In this document: one piece after another, positions 1 to 9,832 of the stretch | Layout: every line of letters starts with the position of its first letter | How positions within the stretch are numbered: the first letter of the stretch is position 1 | From: Ulva prolifera | Lineage: Eukaryota; Chlorophyta; Ulvophyceae; Ulvales; Ulvaceae | Assembly: GCA_023078555.1 (NCBI GenBank) | Contig: CM041201.1 | Location: forward strand, 6,021,172-6,085,171 | DNA length: 64,000 bases | Direction: 5' to 3' | The notes under the pieces: model-generated | Seen by the model: the letters and a program-made list of their open reading frames with translations, nothing else | Databases searched by the model: none | What the model was told of the DNA's origin: nothing | Made by a program: the position numbers and the translations under genes

Positions 1-763
1 GTAATGCAGCCTTACCTCCTCAAGCTATGCAAAGATCTTCTCAGGCTGTTGCGCAGGTGGTGCGGAGAACTTCTTCCACTGTGATACTTGTGGATGTTGC
101 TATCAGCAGGGCTTGCAGGTGTGCATCCTGCTTGACCTGCTCCTGTCGTGCTTGTAGACCGAATGCGTGCATGGCGGAGCATAGCTCTGAATATGCTTGC
201 GCAACTTGGGTCAATCACAATCTGCGTGTTTGCTGTTTCGAATCACAACAGATACCATGGGCCTATGCAAAACAACGGCATGAGTGCAGGAAAACCATCA
301 CTGTGTCAGGAACAACATGCAGAATCCATGCCCCATATGTTCAGAAGTGCTTTTCGATTCTGTCAAGGAGATCAGTACATTGGAGTGTGGCCATGCGATC
401 CACAGAAAGTGCTTGCAGCAAGCATTTGATTGCAACGTACCAGTCTGTCTAGTGTGTCAGAGGACCGCTGATGATGACTCACACACCATGGGCATAGTCT
501 TGAAAGCATTTGCAATTGCGAGATCGCTTCAGTTTGCCAGCGAGGACGCTGATGGTCACTGCAGAAATTGCCGGGCAATGATGCCTGTCAGGCACGTTCA
601 CACTTCCCCGACTCGCACAAAAACACTTTATTCAACGAAAACGCGGCAAGCAGAGTACTCATTCCAGAGTTTGCAGGTACACACCCATCGGTGCATGGTG
701 CACGTCTTGCGAAAGACCTCAGTGAATCTCTGTTCAAGACACAGGCGATTGCGGCATCCGTGA
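1..763 (+). CDS. RING/CTCHY zinc-finger ubiquitin ligase (Pirh2/RCHY1-like), 3' part
   Basis: Likely E3 ubiquitin-protein ligase of the CHY-CTCHY-RING family; the 5' end lies outside the window. Exon A (to 118) encodes the end of a CTCHY finger, with residues ENFFHCDTCGCCY at 65-103. A GT-AG intron of 171 nt (119-289) joins it in frame to exon B at 290. Exon B starts HHCVRNN and carries a RING: CPIC, then CGHAIHRKC, then CLVC. Spacing and order match plant and animal Pirh2 proteins, where these domains bind zinc and recruit an E2. A further CxxC (CRNC, about 556-567) could be half of the C-terminal zinc ribbon; its partner CxxC is not visible, so the 3' end is either spliced further or decayed. 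The printed end at 763 is only the end of the open frame. Family assignment fairly sure, gene integrity unsure. Confidence 0.62.
119..289 (+). other. Inferred GT-AG intron in the RING gene
   Basis: Donor CAG/GTGTGC and acceptor GTGCAG/GAAAAC. Removing it joins the CTCHY finger to the RING in phase 0, as in Pirh2 homologues. The intron contains in-frame stops. Inferred from protein continuity only. Confidence 0.5.
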
Positions 764-1304
764 GGACAGTGCTCGCAAGGATAGCGATGCAGCTATAGCG
801 GGGAGACACAGCTGCAATTCGACATGTTTGGCATGTTGCATTGACCAGCTTGTGTTGCGATTTCAAAGGCCTATACATTGACATATGTTGTTCAAGGGGC
901 AGCAACACCCGTCAGCTGGCATTACCAGCCGCATTGCCAACCATCGCCATTGGCTATTGCTGTTCTTCAGCTGCCCTCACTCTGGCCTCTCACATGGCAT
1001 TTCCATTGAGAACCCTGAACAAGTGTGAATGCGAGCAATCGCACTGTACAGATGGGTGCAATAGTATGTCCATCATATGTTGCTGCATATTGACATATGT
1101 ATCGATGTAGACTATACGTGTGGTCCAATCAATCATGATGTTTACCTACCGTCCCTGTCGTGCAACGGCCGCTGATGTTGACGCCAAAAGCCCGTTTTTT
1201 CCCCTTGTTGACTCATGTAGTGAACATGCGGTGAAGTATAGTACGGTGAAGTATAGTGCGAATGTGAGCTGTGCATGTACGAAGTTAGTTTATTAAGGCT
1301 GACA
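764..1304. other. No gene recognised
   Basis: Short open frames only, none with a recognisable motif. A short duplicated phrase (GTGAAGTATAGT, 1231-1256) occurs. Probably 3' flank of the RING gene. Confidence 0.4.
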
Positions 1305-1842
1305 TTATATATCTAAAGTATAATATTCAGCGACCTGTATGTATGTAGTTACAAAGAAGAGAGGCTGGGTACCGGTCGTTCCTACGAATCCATCCGCAAA
1401 TCCACTCACGCATTCATGGCAGCCAAAGATTGCAGGAGGCCGGGTACGAGCACGTACCACAGCCCTGCCAGTGATGCTAGCCAAAGATTGAAGCCCCGCA
1501 CGGAGCACAAGAGCATTCCCCTTGCACAACGCCACACTCAATCGGCGCAAAGCATTCGTCACAAACAACGCACGCTTCACCGTACCACACCGAGATGCGA
1601 CCGATGCGTCTCATGCGACAACGGCACAAAGCTATATGCATCAGGGTCGTGCAAGCGATAAGCATTGCGTTTCTGCACGTCCCGCGTCTCCGCAGCACCC
1701 CCGTCCTCCTGGGCCGCCGGCTGCAATAGGTATCAGCACAGGGGTTCACAACCGACACAGCCCCTATGCACAAAGCGTCACCTGGCGGCATAAACATGAT
1801 GTCCCCCAGTTTCTCATGTATCATAAGTATAATATCCAGCAT
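1305..1842 (-). pseudogene. Non-LTR retrotransposon C-terminal fragment (copy 1)
   Basis: The minus-strand frame near 1440-1560 reads VTNALRRLSVALCKGNAL, which resembles the extreme C-terminus seen in the minus-strand fragments at 19.3-20.2 kb (ALRVLSVSLQRGN) and 59.3-59.6 kb (AMRDLSTMLCRRW). Upstream, in another frame, it reads EKLGDIMFMPPGDALCIG. This is the distal domain of a non-LTR retrotransposon ORF2, downstream of RT. The frame is broken several times and nothing N-terminal is present, as usual for 5'-truncated insertions. The block from about 1597 to 1842 is repeated in inverted orientation at 1957-2178. Confidence 0.5.
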
Positions 1843-1917
1843 CCTGTATGTATGTATGTATCATAAGTATCATATTCAGCGACCTGTATCTATCTGTCTA
1901 CGTCCACTTCGCATCTG

Positions 1918-1936
1918 GGGGGGGGGGGGGGGGGGG
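1918..1936 (+). repeat. G19 homopolymer run
   Basis: Nineteen consecutive G between the two inverted non-LTR fragments. Similar runs occur at 19919, 20038 (C) and 22651. Could be a length-variable G-quadruplex-forming site. Confidence 0.9.
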
Positions 1937-1956
1937 CTGGAGGAGGTGTTCAGGAC

Positions 1957-2178
1957 GATGGCCCACGAGAAGGTGGGGGACATCATGTTTGTGCCGCCTG
2001 ATGACCCTTTGTGCATAGGGGATGTGCTGGAACCCCTGTGCTGATACCTATTGCAGCCGGCGGCTCGGGAAGACGGATCTGCTGCGGTGGTGCGAGATGT
2101 TCAGAAACGCAATGCGTATCGTGCGTACGACCCTGATGCATATGATTTTGCGCCGTGGTCGCATGAAACACATGGTCG
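1957..2178 (+). pseudogene. Inverted second copy of the non-LTR fragment
   Basis: Reads AHEKVGDIMFVPPDDPLCIG in the plus direction and aligns along its length, at roughly 80% by eye, with the reverse complement of about 1600-1842. The later part reads AYDPDAYDFAPWSHETHGR in split frames; the corresponding motif in other copies is PFAVES or PLSHETYG. Frames are broken, so this is a dead fragment. Confidence 0.5.
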
Positions 2179-2198
2179 GTTGATTCTCATGTAAACAT

Positions 2199-2228
2199 GC
2201 TTTGGGCGCTACGAAGCACTTTCACAAC
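2199..2228 (+). repeat. Terminal 30 bp of the 269-bp inverted-arm repeat family
   Basis: GCTTTGGGCGCTACGAAGCA and the following CTTTCACAAC match the inner end of the repeat at 56522-56790 and the complement of 63174-63442. Only this end is present here. Confidence 0.5.
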
Positions 2229-2417
2229 ACCGCCACCACGGTGGGGCAAGGTACCTCTTGCCGTGACTCAACTTGCATGGCCATCATGCATGGACATCTC
2301 AAACCACGCTGCATTCACGCCCCGGGTGCAGGCCTCATGGTCCGTTGCCGTACATAACCGGGTGGGAAAGCTGACACCATTGTGGCACCATCAACACACA
2401 ATGTGGCGGCACCCGAA

Positions 2418-2515
2418 TGTCATGAATTCCGTCGAAACTAGGTCAAAGCTAGTCAAAGCACTCAACTGTGCAGCGAGAGCTACTCGCACCTCTAACAAAC
2501 ACCTAGTTTGTTACA
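2418..2515. mobile_element. 98-bp TG..CA mini-element, copy 1
   Basis: Begins TGTCATGAATTCCGTCG and ends GTTTGTTACA. A second copy at 30231-30329 matches almost throughout. Flanking pentamers CCGAA and CCGCA differ by one base, consistent with an aged 5-bp target duplication. It has LTR-like TG..CA ends and an internal inverted repeat (TAACAAAC / GTTTGTTA). The ends match those of the 234-bp solo LTR at 6080-6313. Non-coding. Confidence 0.55.
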
Positions 2516-3160
2516 CCGCATGGCGGGGATAGCCCGCTCAGCATGGAAATGATGGTAAGCATATCAAAGTTAGCCTCGCCGGGCATGGTTCGACCCGAGT
2601 GAGTTCCGGGGATCAGCGATCGCCTAAATCACATTCTCGCACACATATTCGAGTGTTGTGCACGAATGCATGGGGGGTGGCCATGTCGGTGAGGAGTCTA
2701 CTTAACTTGGCGTATGTGGTGAATGTGCTGCTTGCTGCTACATGCGATCAAAATTGTCTTATCTTCAGCCAATCCAGCTCTATCCGAAGGTACCATATCA
2801 TTTGTTAGACATGCCTGACACCGTGACTTCTGAAATGGCAACTGTCTTCAACGCATGTACCCCCGATGGTGAGGCTCTTGCACCGATCCTTTGAGAATGA
2901 TGTGCACGCAATTGTGGAAGGATCTGTATCCTATGCACAGTAAGCACGTCACCAACATGCCATGCGCACATGCAGCTTGCATGTGGTGTTAACGGCCGTT
3001 TTTGTGAGATGTGCATCTCACACCCACGGATATAGATGCAAGACGCCATATATACATGCAAGCTTTCACAGACGGACAGACGGACAGACGGACAGACACA
3101 CAGGATGTCAAGATAGGGTGTGCACAGGGGTTAATGCACGTGCCTGAGCTTCGTAATGTC
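2516..3160. repeat. Gene-free stretch with an octamer tandem array
   Basis: No recognisable gene. At about 3069-3103 there is a tandem array of an 8-bp GGACAGAC unit (about four copies), directly next to the tail of the tRNA-like repeat and possibly its degenerate tail. Confidence 0.5.
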
Positions 3161-3345
3161 GCGTGGCAGAAATGAAAGTAAGAATTGAACCGGTGACCTC
3201 ATGGGCACGCACGGCATGCTCTAACCATTCAATTATGGTTACCATTGGGGCTCACCTGAAGCAACGAATCCTTTGTTAGATGACACCTCCCTTGATTGTG
3301 TCATGCATATCCTTGGATCCCTAGATACGGATATCCCACAACACA
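3161..3345 (-). repeat. Dispersed repeat with tRNA-like promoter boxes, copy 1
   Basis: On the minus strand the sequence runs TGTTGTGGGATATCC, then GTTGCTTCAGGTGAGCCCC, then TGGTTAGAGCATG (like a pol III A box) and GGTTCAATTC (like a B box). The 56146-56505 region carries the same phrases in the same order. Compared with that copy, this one has an extra stretch of about 20 nt inside the tRNA-like part and a deletion upstream. Could be a tRNA-derived SINE, or an LTR (TGTTG..TAACA) followed by a tRNA-like leader. Confidence 0.45.
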
Positions 3346-4075
3346 GGGGGTGGCGCCCCAACCAGGGGTGGCGCCCCAACCAATGGGTGGCGCCTCAACC
3401 AGATCACTGTAAAATGTGCATTGTCCCAGCAAGTGCTCGATATAAATACCGATGGTGTGTGCGCCCAGGTCGTCCCCCTGTCAGAGCAGGCCTTGCCGGA
3501 TCGCGCAGAGCGCAGACCCAAGATCCCGAGTAATTGCGGGAAAAAGTAAACATGTGGCCTTCGGAGCCTGAAGGCTGATCGCACACTGGTTTCGTGTTCG
3601 ATGTGAGTGCCGTGCTTGCTAGCAGCAGGCATACGAAGCCCCAAGGCTGCCGCGTACCATGCGTGAGTTCGCAAATAAACATGGGAGGTCTACATGCGAC
3701 CCGGTCTATAAGAGACCAGTCTAGCTTGGGTAGGACATGACCGCTAATGCGCAAGTCCAGGTAATCCGATATAACACAGTGCCAACTAAGCATGGCTACG
3801 TAAGCTGGCCGAGTTAGTGCACTCGTAGCCGCGTCCACTAAGGTGTCTGGCATACACATATCATTGTGATTCGAGTGTACAGGACGCTGTACATAAATTG
3901 CGTGCACATATGTGCATAATAATAATAATAATGAATGTGATATATATAATGTATAAATGGCGTTGGACAAACGCCTGTACAAATTACGAGTGTAGGTGCA
4001 GTGGTCTGCGCCGCAGCCTTATGTGTCTACAGGTGTGCCGCGCCAACATGCGCCTAGTGAGATGTATCTCACAAC
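3346..4075 (+). mobile_element. LTR-like repeat family R, copy 1
   Basis: About 690 bp of it (from about 3386) is closely similar to 20940-21616 in the same orientation. It has a core-promoter-like block (CCCAGCAAGTGCTCGA then TATAAATACC at 3441-3450) and ends GTGAGATGTATCTCACAACA. Three imperfect direct repeats of an 18-bp unit, GGTGGCGCCCCAACCA, lie at 3349-3402. An AAT microsatellite lies near 3916-3934. A TATA box followed by a CAACA end suggests an LTR read in the plus direction; no internal coding region can be tied to it. A long open frame runs antisense (3404-3982) and is partly conserved in copy 2. Confidence 0.5.
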
Positions 4076-5092
4076 ACCTCCCCCTTAACAGAGAAGTGAA
4101 GCTCCTTTAGCGAAGCACAGAAATGCTGGCGAGACCACACATGAAGGAGGCATCATGACAGATGGCAAGCGAACAAAAAAATAACACGAAGGGCAAAGCC
4201 TGAGGAGCAGGGACGACGTCGGGGCTTTGTAACAAGCGCCGGCGCCGTGACTGCCTTGCAAACAAGTTACATCATGTCCGAGAAGGCCACGAGCAAGTCA
4301 TCTAAGTATTGGCCCAAAACATGGCCATGAGAATGCGTGGCAAATTCGAAGGCATGGAGCGTGCGCTCACGAATGCGAGCAGCCATCACCACCGTGCGCT
4401 CGGCACTAACAAAACCGCAAAAACGGCGCTTAAATTTGTCGACGCTGCCGGCCGCCGCCGAAATATGGAGGTCGTCCTTCATAATTCTGTCAATGTTAAC
4501 CAAGATCCTCTTGAGTTGCCATCCGCCAGTGCGGTTTCTCCACGTAAGTATGGCAAGGATGCCACTGCACAACGGCATAAGTGAGCGATGAGATGTCAAA
4601 ATATAGGCGTGCCGAAGCAATCGCACACTGAGCAAGAACACCCGGATGCACCGGCAAATGGAACAAGCAACCCCATAAAGACCTGTAGAGAAGCAAAAAA
4701 AAAATATATAACGGCACACTCTAGGTAGATAAGGTGCGGGTCGCTGCCGTGCTGAGGCTCCACCCAGTGAATGTCCGTGCCCAGCATGAAGAGCGGTGTG
4801 GGGGCGGCAGTGTTGGTTCCTATGTGGTCAAGCACATGGACCTAAGACCGACAAGTGCCGGCGGAGCGGGCAGAATACGGTCAAGTAATGCCAGCGTCGA
4901 TTCCAACTCCTGATGACCATGTGAATGCCAAGGAAGATCTATCATGAATCCAGGCGTCCCCTTCAAAACATAGCGGGCGCAGCGGAGACCTAGTACAGGC
5001 ATGCAGCGCAGCTAGAACAATAACGCTGGCGCGATGTGGCTGTTGTAAGCGCAGGTTCGGCGTCTACCGGGCGCGCTGAGTGACGCCTAGTC
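4076..5092. other. Unassigned region downstream of repeat R
   Basis: Open frames up to about 150 codons exist on both strands (minus 4267-4719; plus 4309-4584) but match nothing I recognise and overlap one another. It may be internal sequence of the R element or the unrecognised 3' flank and LTR of the minus-strand gypsy element. Confidence 0.3.
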
Positions 5093-5690
5093 CTAGGCGC
5101 CAAGCGTGGCGGGCGTGACATAATGGCGGGTCGACTGTTGAGCACGATGCAGCAGGTGAGCTAGTTCAGCACGGGCCGCGCGCGGGAACTGTTGGATCAT
5201 AACGTCGTGCTGTTTGGAAGACGCATTCAGGAATATATAATCGGCCAGTTTGTCCAAAAAGTCCCCCAGCTCCTTAACAGGGAGCCATAAGTTGTGGAGT
5301 GGAGAGCTTTCCAGCCGACCAAGTAGTGAGGGCCTTTCATAGGGCCTCTCTTTGGACTGCACAGCGGGCGTATGCGTGCGTCTATGATCAAGAATGGCTT
5401 CCACTTCGAACACCTTATTGGCATGTGTGGGCGGGGACAATTCAGGTATGCTGGAGTATTCATGCAGATGAGATGCAATGTACGGTTTCAAACATGAGAA
5501 GTGAAACACATTGTGTATTTGGAGTTGCTGCAACGTGGCAGGTAGTTGCAATCGTGTAGCTCTGGTGCCAACCAGCTCCAAGATCCGACAAGGGCCCGCC
5601 CATTTGGCAGTTAATTTGCACCTAAGGGACGGATGATGCAGAGCGAGTTTTTTTGACAGGGACAGCAAACCATTCTTTCCCGCTTGGAAA
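5093..5690 (-). pseudogene. Ty3/gypsy integrase C-terminus with broken chromodomain
   Basis: Minus strand. It starts with the integrase tail (KLTAKWAGPCRILELVGTRA, then HNVFHFSCLKPY), typical of chromovirus integrases just after the catalytic core. A chromodomain follows: VFEVEAILDHR in one frame and HYLVGWKALH in another, so a frameshift splits it near 5330. Chromodomains of this type target integration to marked chromatin. Another frame change separates this block from the integrase core at about 5670-5693. Dead copy. Confidence 0.72.
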
Positions 5691-5692
5691 TG

Positions 5693-7086
5693 CTAAAAGT
5701 ATTCAAGTTGGACAGTGCCAGCCCACATGCTTTGCTTGGCTTCATTCAGAGATTGCTTGGCTAAGTGGTAATACATCCGATGTAAGACCGATGCATGTGG
5801 TTTGTGCGATTTCGACGTACCAGATGCCAAAGCAGTCGGCAATAAGGGGGGTGTAATGCGATTAAGCTGAAACGGGCTGCAACCAGTGCTTTCATTTTTG
5901 GAACAATCGATGCTGAACTCGATGTGCGGCAAGAATGTATCCCAATCATCGTGTGCAGGAGTGACAAAGTGCCCAAGTGCTTCTCCAATGGCTCTGTACA
6001 TGCGTTCCACTTGGCCATTTGCTTGGGGGTGATAAGAGAAAGTTAACCGTAACTGAATGCCCATGTGCTCGCAAACGGATGTAACACCCAACAAAAAAAA
6101 GCAAGAATAAGCAACGGTCCTTAAAGGCACACGCGGACATATAAAGCTAAGGTCCGCGCTGGCTGTGACCCGCATCGCACAGCCCACGGGCGTGGCACCC
6201 GATGACACGGCTTACGCCAGGTCACCGTAAGGGATGACACTTGACCCCCGCTAGCCACCACTTTGCCTAGCTTGCTTGACCATGACACGTGTCACGTAAC
6301 ACTGTGCATGACAACGGACCGAAAGAATTGATTGTTCCATTGCACTCCGCGGTCACTACATATGTCCAACGGCAAGCCATGATGTGGGTAAATATGCTGG
6401 AAGAACAACTTGGCAAAGTTTGGCCCGTCCAGAGTACTGAGTGCAGGGACAAGGCGGACCATCTTGGAAATCTAGTCAACGAAAATGACGATGCAATCAA
6501 AACCAGACGCAGTGCGGGGTAGTTGCGTGATCATATCCAAGCTGACAACCCGCCAGCATGCTGTGGGTAATGGAAGGGGTGATAGGGTGCTAACTGTGAA
6601 ACCGGGAGACTTCATTATTTGACATGAATGAAACTGTGATACAATTGGCTTGATGTCACCGCTGATGTTGGGCCAATGTTATGTATCCATAATAAGTGCT
6701 TGTGTTCTATGTACACCCAAGTGCGCATGCCACGGATGCAAATGGTGCCACAACAATATTTGTTTGCGAACAACATCATAATCCGGAATGACAAGCTTAT
6801 GTTCCCAAAAATACGCGTGCAGACGTTTATCAAACCGAAATTGCTTCGGCGGTTCACGAAATGCAGGGTCATGTGCATAACCCTTACGCAAGCGCTCCGA
6901 AAACGAATCAATCACGGTGTCAAGAGTAAGATGGTGATTGTGCTGGTCGATGAGATTCGTACCAATGTCGTCGATGGCCTGAGGGTCGAGAACAATGTCA
7001 GCAGAATCACTCGCTGAGGAGTGCTGCCCTAAGTTCCCGGACCCAGGGCTCGGAGTCATTGTCAAGCCCGGAGGCTGGTTGGGCAT
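5693..7086 (-). pseudogene. Ty3/gypsy integrase (zinc and catalytic core), interrupted
   Basis: Read on the minus strand from 7086 downward. The zinc region has HLHPWHAHLGVHR then SCQIMK. The core has SLDMITQLP (first Asp region), then CSDRGVQWNN (second Asp), then YHPQANGQVERMYRA (Glu). Between the second Asp region and CEHMGIQLRL the frame is split by the 234-bp insertion at 6080-6313; removing it with one target copy joins the two halves. Stops and frameshifts lie between 6500 and 6680. Integrates element cDNA in live relatives; not functional here. Confidence 0.72.
6080..6313. mobile_element. 234-bp solo LTR with perfect 5-bp target duplication
   Basis: On the plus strand it begins TGTAACACCC and ends GCATGACA, i.e. 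TG..CA ends. It is flanked by identical ACGGA pentamers (6075-6079 and 6314-6318). It interrupts the gypsy integrase reading frame, which proves it is an insertion. A TATA-like ACATATAAAGC lies near 6130. The TGTAACACCC start is common in chromovirus LTRs. Its termini match the 98-bp mini-elements at 2418 and 30231. Confidence 0.75.
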
Positions 7087-8377
7087 CGGGTTGGACGGCT
7101 GATGTGGACTCGTTTTTGGGCTGAGCGGCGGGCTGAGGGACTGAATCCGGTTGCTGCGCCGTGTTGAGGGTGCAGCCTATAACGGGGGTTGTGGCCGGGG
7201 CCGCCGCGGAGCCGTGGCCGCTAGCGAGCGGTTGTTCTGCAGCATTCTCTGCACGACTGAGTAAGCGGGTTGGGTGGCTGGCTGCTGAGGTGCTGCAGCG
7301 CTCAGGTTAACTGTTGATCCCATGTTGTGCGGGAGAATAAATTCATGGCAGCCGGAAGTGGAGCAGGCTGCCAAGCCGACGAGGTGATTCTACGGGACTC
7401 CATAAGTGCCGTGCCATGTGATGGAGCCTGTGACAATGGTAGTGGAAGGAATGCCTCCAATAAATTCGGTGCGGGGCGGGTGGACCGGTAAGGTTCCGAA
7501 GGTCGTTCTGCAGCCAGTGTGTGGCCGTCATGCAACGTGATTTCCGTGCTAGGTAAGTGAGTTGCTATGCTAACAGCATCAGCCACAACGTTCTTGTCCC
7601 CTGGAATGTAAGTAATCTTCCAGTCAATACGAGACAGAGACTCGAGCCACCTGGCATGAATGCCGGTGAGCTTCTTTTGAGTTTGTAGAAACCTAAGGGG
7701 CTGTGGTCAGAGAGAATGAACACTATGTGATTGTTTTCCAGATAACATCGCCGTTAACGGTAAGCAAAAACAATCGCTCCAAGCTCTTTTTCTAGTGTAT
7801 AACAATTTTCTTCAGCCTTATTTAATTTACGGCCAATCCACGCAACACGACAGAGAGTATCCTCATGCTCCTGAGTCAGCACAGCACCATACGCATAATC
7901 TGATGCGTCAGTATAGATGTGAAATGATTTGTCAAGATCCGGGTGGCACATGATAGTAGCGTTAACAAGAGGTTGTTTAATGTTTGTGAATGCATGTTCG
8001 CATTGTAGCGTCCAAGGTAACTGCTCCTTGGAGATGATGCGCTGCAACCAAGGCGCGGCCAAGGTCGGGAACTTCGGGATGAACCTCCTGAAGTAACCCG
8101 CTAATCCGAGAAACGATCTGATATTGTTGGTTGATTTTGTTAAGTCTGTAACCGGCCAGTCTTGCAGCACCTGGACTTTATATGGGTCCGGCTGGACTAT
8201 GTCCGCCGTGATAACATGCCCTAGGTACTTAATTCCTTGCAGTGCAAATTGGCATGCATCCATGTTGCAGTAGTAGTTATGCTCCGCTAATCGCGTCAAC
8301 ACCAGGTTCAAGTTCGTCGCATGCTCAGATTCCGATCGTGCCAAAACCACAATATCGTCGAGATAAGGCGACATGAA
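7087..8377 (-). pseudogene. Ty3/gypsy RT C-terminal half, RNase H and linker
   Basis: The 8374-7754 frame (minus) starts MSPYLDDIVVLARSESEHAT: YLDD (8354-8365) is the RT catalytic box. It then runs through the thumb (LGHVITADIVQPDPYKVQVL) into RNase H (FHIYTDASDYAYGAVLTQEH, first Asp; YTLEKELGAIVFAYR, Glu). RNase H continues in other frames with HSPLRFL and YIPGDKNVVADAVS down to about 7560. 7087-7560 is a variable linker. The 5' half of RT lies beyond an insertion at 8378-8987. Confidence 0.75.
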
Positions 8378-8987
8378 CAGTCACGCGCTTGACGCGTCTA
8401 CAGCCAGCTCAGCGGCGCACACCACGTCCATCAACACAATAATCACAGACGATGACACCTATCTGTCCTCCTACCGAGATGCTGCCCAACAAGCACTCGC
8501 ACCGAGCCATCAGCGTCCCACGCGCCTGCAACCATGCCACGCCACAGCGGGCTTAGGGTGCATCCTACATGGGCGCATGCATACACCGCTGCTCACACAT
8601 CCAGCGCGGGCACTCCGTAATATCAACGCAGCGCCTGCTCTGATGAATATCAACCACAACATACAGATTTCCCTCGCATATTCGGGATCTCTGGTGGGTG
8701 CTCGCGATTGCGCGGCATCTCGGCGAGGCCAGCCAAGCAGGGGGTCGCCCTGAGCGCGTCACGGGTATTTATACCTGCGCTTGCTGGGTCTGGACACACA
8801 TTCCTTCCGTCCAGATGGGGTGCCATCTATTTCTGCATACTGCTTACACGCTGTCGTAGCATATTTCGTATTTTCTGCTTGTCACACTATCGGCAAAGGT
8901 CTTCGTACCGCGACGAAAGCCCATCACTGCGCTACATCCGGAGGTAACAAGCCCCCACGGAGCTCCGCTCCTAGACACAAGACAAAT
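8378..8987 (-). mobile_element. 610-bp R-related repeat inserted in the gypsy RT gene
   Basis: Cuts the RT frame exactly between GLIGK and FMSPYLDD, so it is an insertion. Its reverse complement shares the R block: CCCAGCAAGCGCAGG then TATAAATACC (8764-8773), followed by GGCCTCGCCGA and AGATCCCGA as in the copies at 3.4 and 20.9 kb. It is therefore a minus-orientation relative of R. No clear target duplication or TG..CA boundary was found. No transposition gene inside. Confidence 0.6.
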
Positions 8988-9832
8988 CTTACCTATGAGT
9001 CCTTTCAAGACAACATTCATTGCGTGCTGAAACACCGAGGGTGCATTGGACAAGCCGAACGGCATAACCTTCCACTCATACAGGCCATCCGGTGTTCTAA
9101 ATGCAGTTTTAGGGCCAGCTGACTCCGAGAGACGAATTTGATGATAGCCTGATTGCAAATCTAATGCTGAGAAGTATTTGTGCCCTTGCAGCTGGTCTAG
9201 CAGCGTGTCGATGCGTGGCAGTGGGTATGTGTTATTAATTGTGTGCTCATTCAGATACCGGTAGTCAATGCAAAGTCGCAACTTGCCGCCAGGCTTGGGG
9301 GCAAAAAATACACAGCTAGCCCAAGGCGAAACAGATGGCTGCACCCCATGGAGATCAGATGATTAAGCTGCTTTTCTAGCTCCAGCTGCTCTCTCGGTGT
9401 TAATCTATACTGGCGCGCCGCTCTGGGCCTAGTTCTTGGCAACATGTCAGTGTCCATTTGAAAACCAGATGCAAATGTGTTGGGGAGTGGTGGCCCTAAC
9501 GCGCCTCCAGGTGCTTGATGTTTGTCCACAACCGCTTTAATGCAAGTAGGGATACATGAGGTGTCTTGTGGGACATGCGCAGGAGCATTTTGTTGTGATA
9601 GGTGTCCGGTTCGTTTTGTGTTAGCACAACCAATATTTGTTGATTCTGCACGTGAGGGTTTAATGTGTGCCACAAACAATGGCTGCTGACCGCGCCTCGC
9701 CCTATTTGTAAGACTCTTCAATTCACGTTGTGATACCAAGAAATCTTCCTGCGGACTAGATTCCGTTGTGACTTGTGAGTCGCTGGCGTGAATGACATGG
9801 AAGGTAGGGCTGTCCCGTCTGCTTGCATCCAT
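8988..9832 (-). pseudogene. Ty3/gypsy reverse transcriptase, N-terminal half
   Basis: Minus frame 9832-9251 runs through a linker to YRLTPREQLELEKQLNHLIS, entering RT. Frame 9344-8988 continues SVSPWASCVFFAPKPGGKLR, CIDYRYLNEHTI, FSALDLQSGYHQIRL and VMPFGLSNAPSVFQHAM. These are the standard gypsy RT motifs 1-4. A frameshift joins the two frames near 9340. The catalytic YLDD lies on the far side of the 610-bp insertion. Confidence 0.8.

Noticed and set aside
3069..3103. CRISPR-like array
   Set aside because: Units are 8 bp and directly adjacent, without spacers: a simple tandem repeat in a eukaryotic context.
3181..3260. Functional tRNA gene
   Set aside because: A/B-box-like motifs exist, but the copy at 56.4 kb shows it is part of a longer repeat, and the stems do not pair.
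3346..3402. TGGCGCCCCAACCAG as a primer-binding site of a lysine-tRNA-primed retroelement
   Set aside because: Present in three tandem copies upstream of a TATA box inside a repeat, and no gag-pol follows on that strand.
8373..8753. Plus-strand 126-codon frame as a gene
   Set aside because: Lies within the 610-bp R-related insert, has no motif and is not conserved in other R copies.
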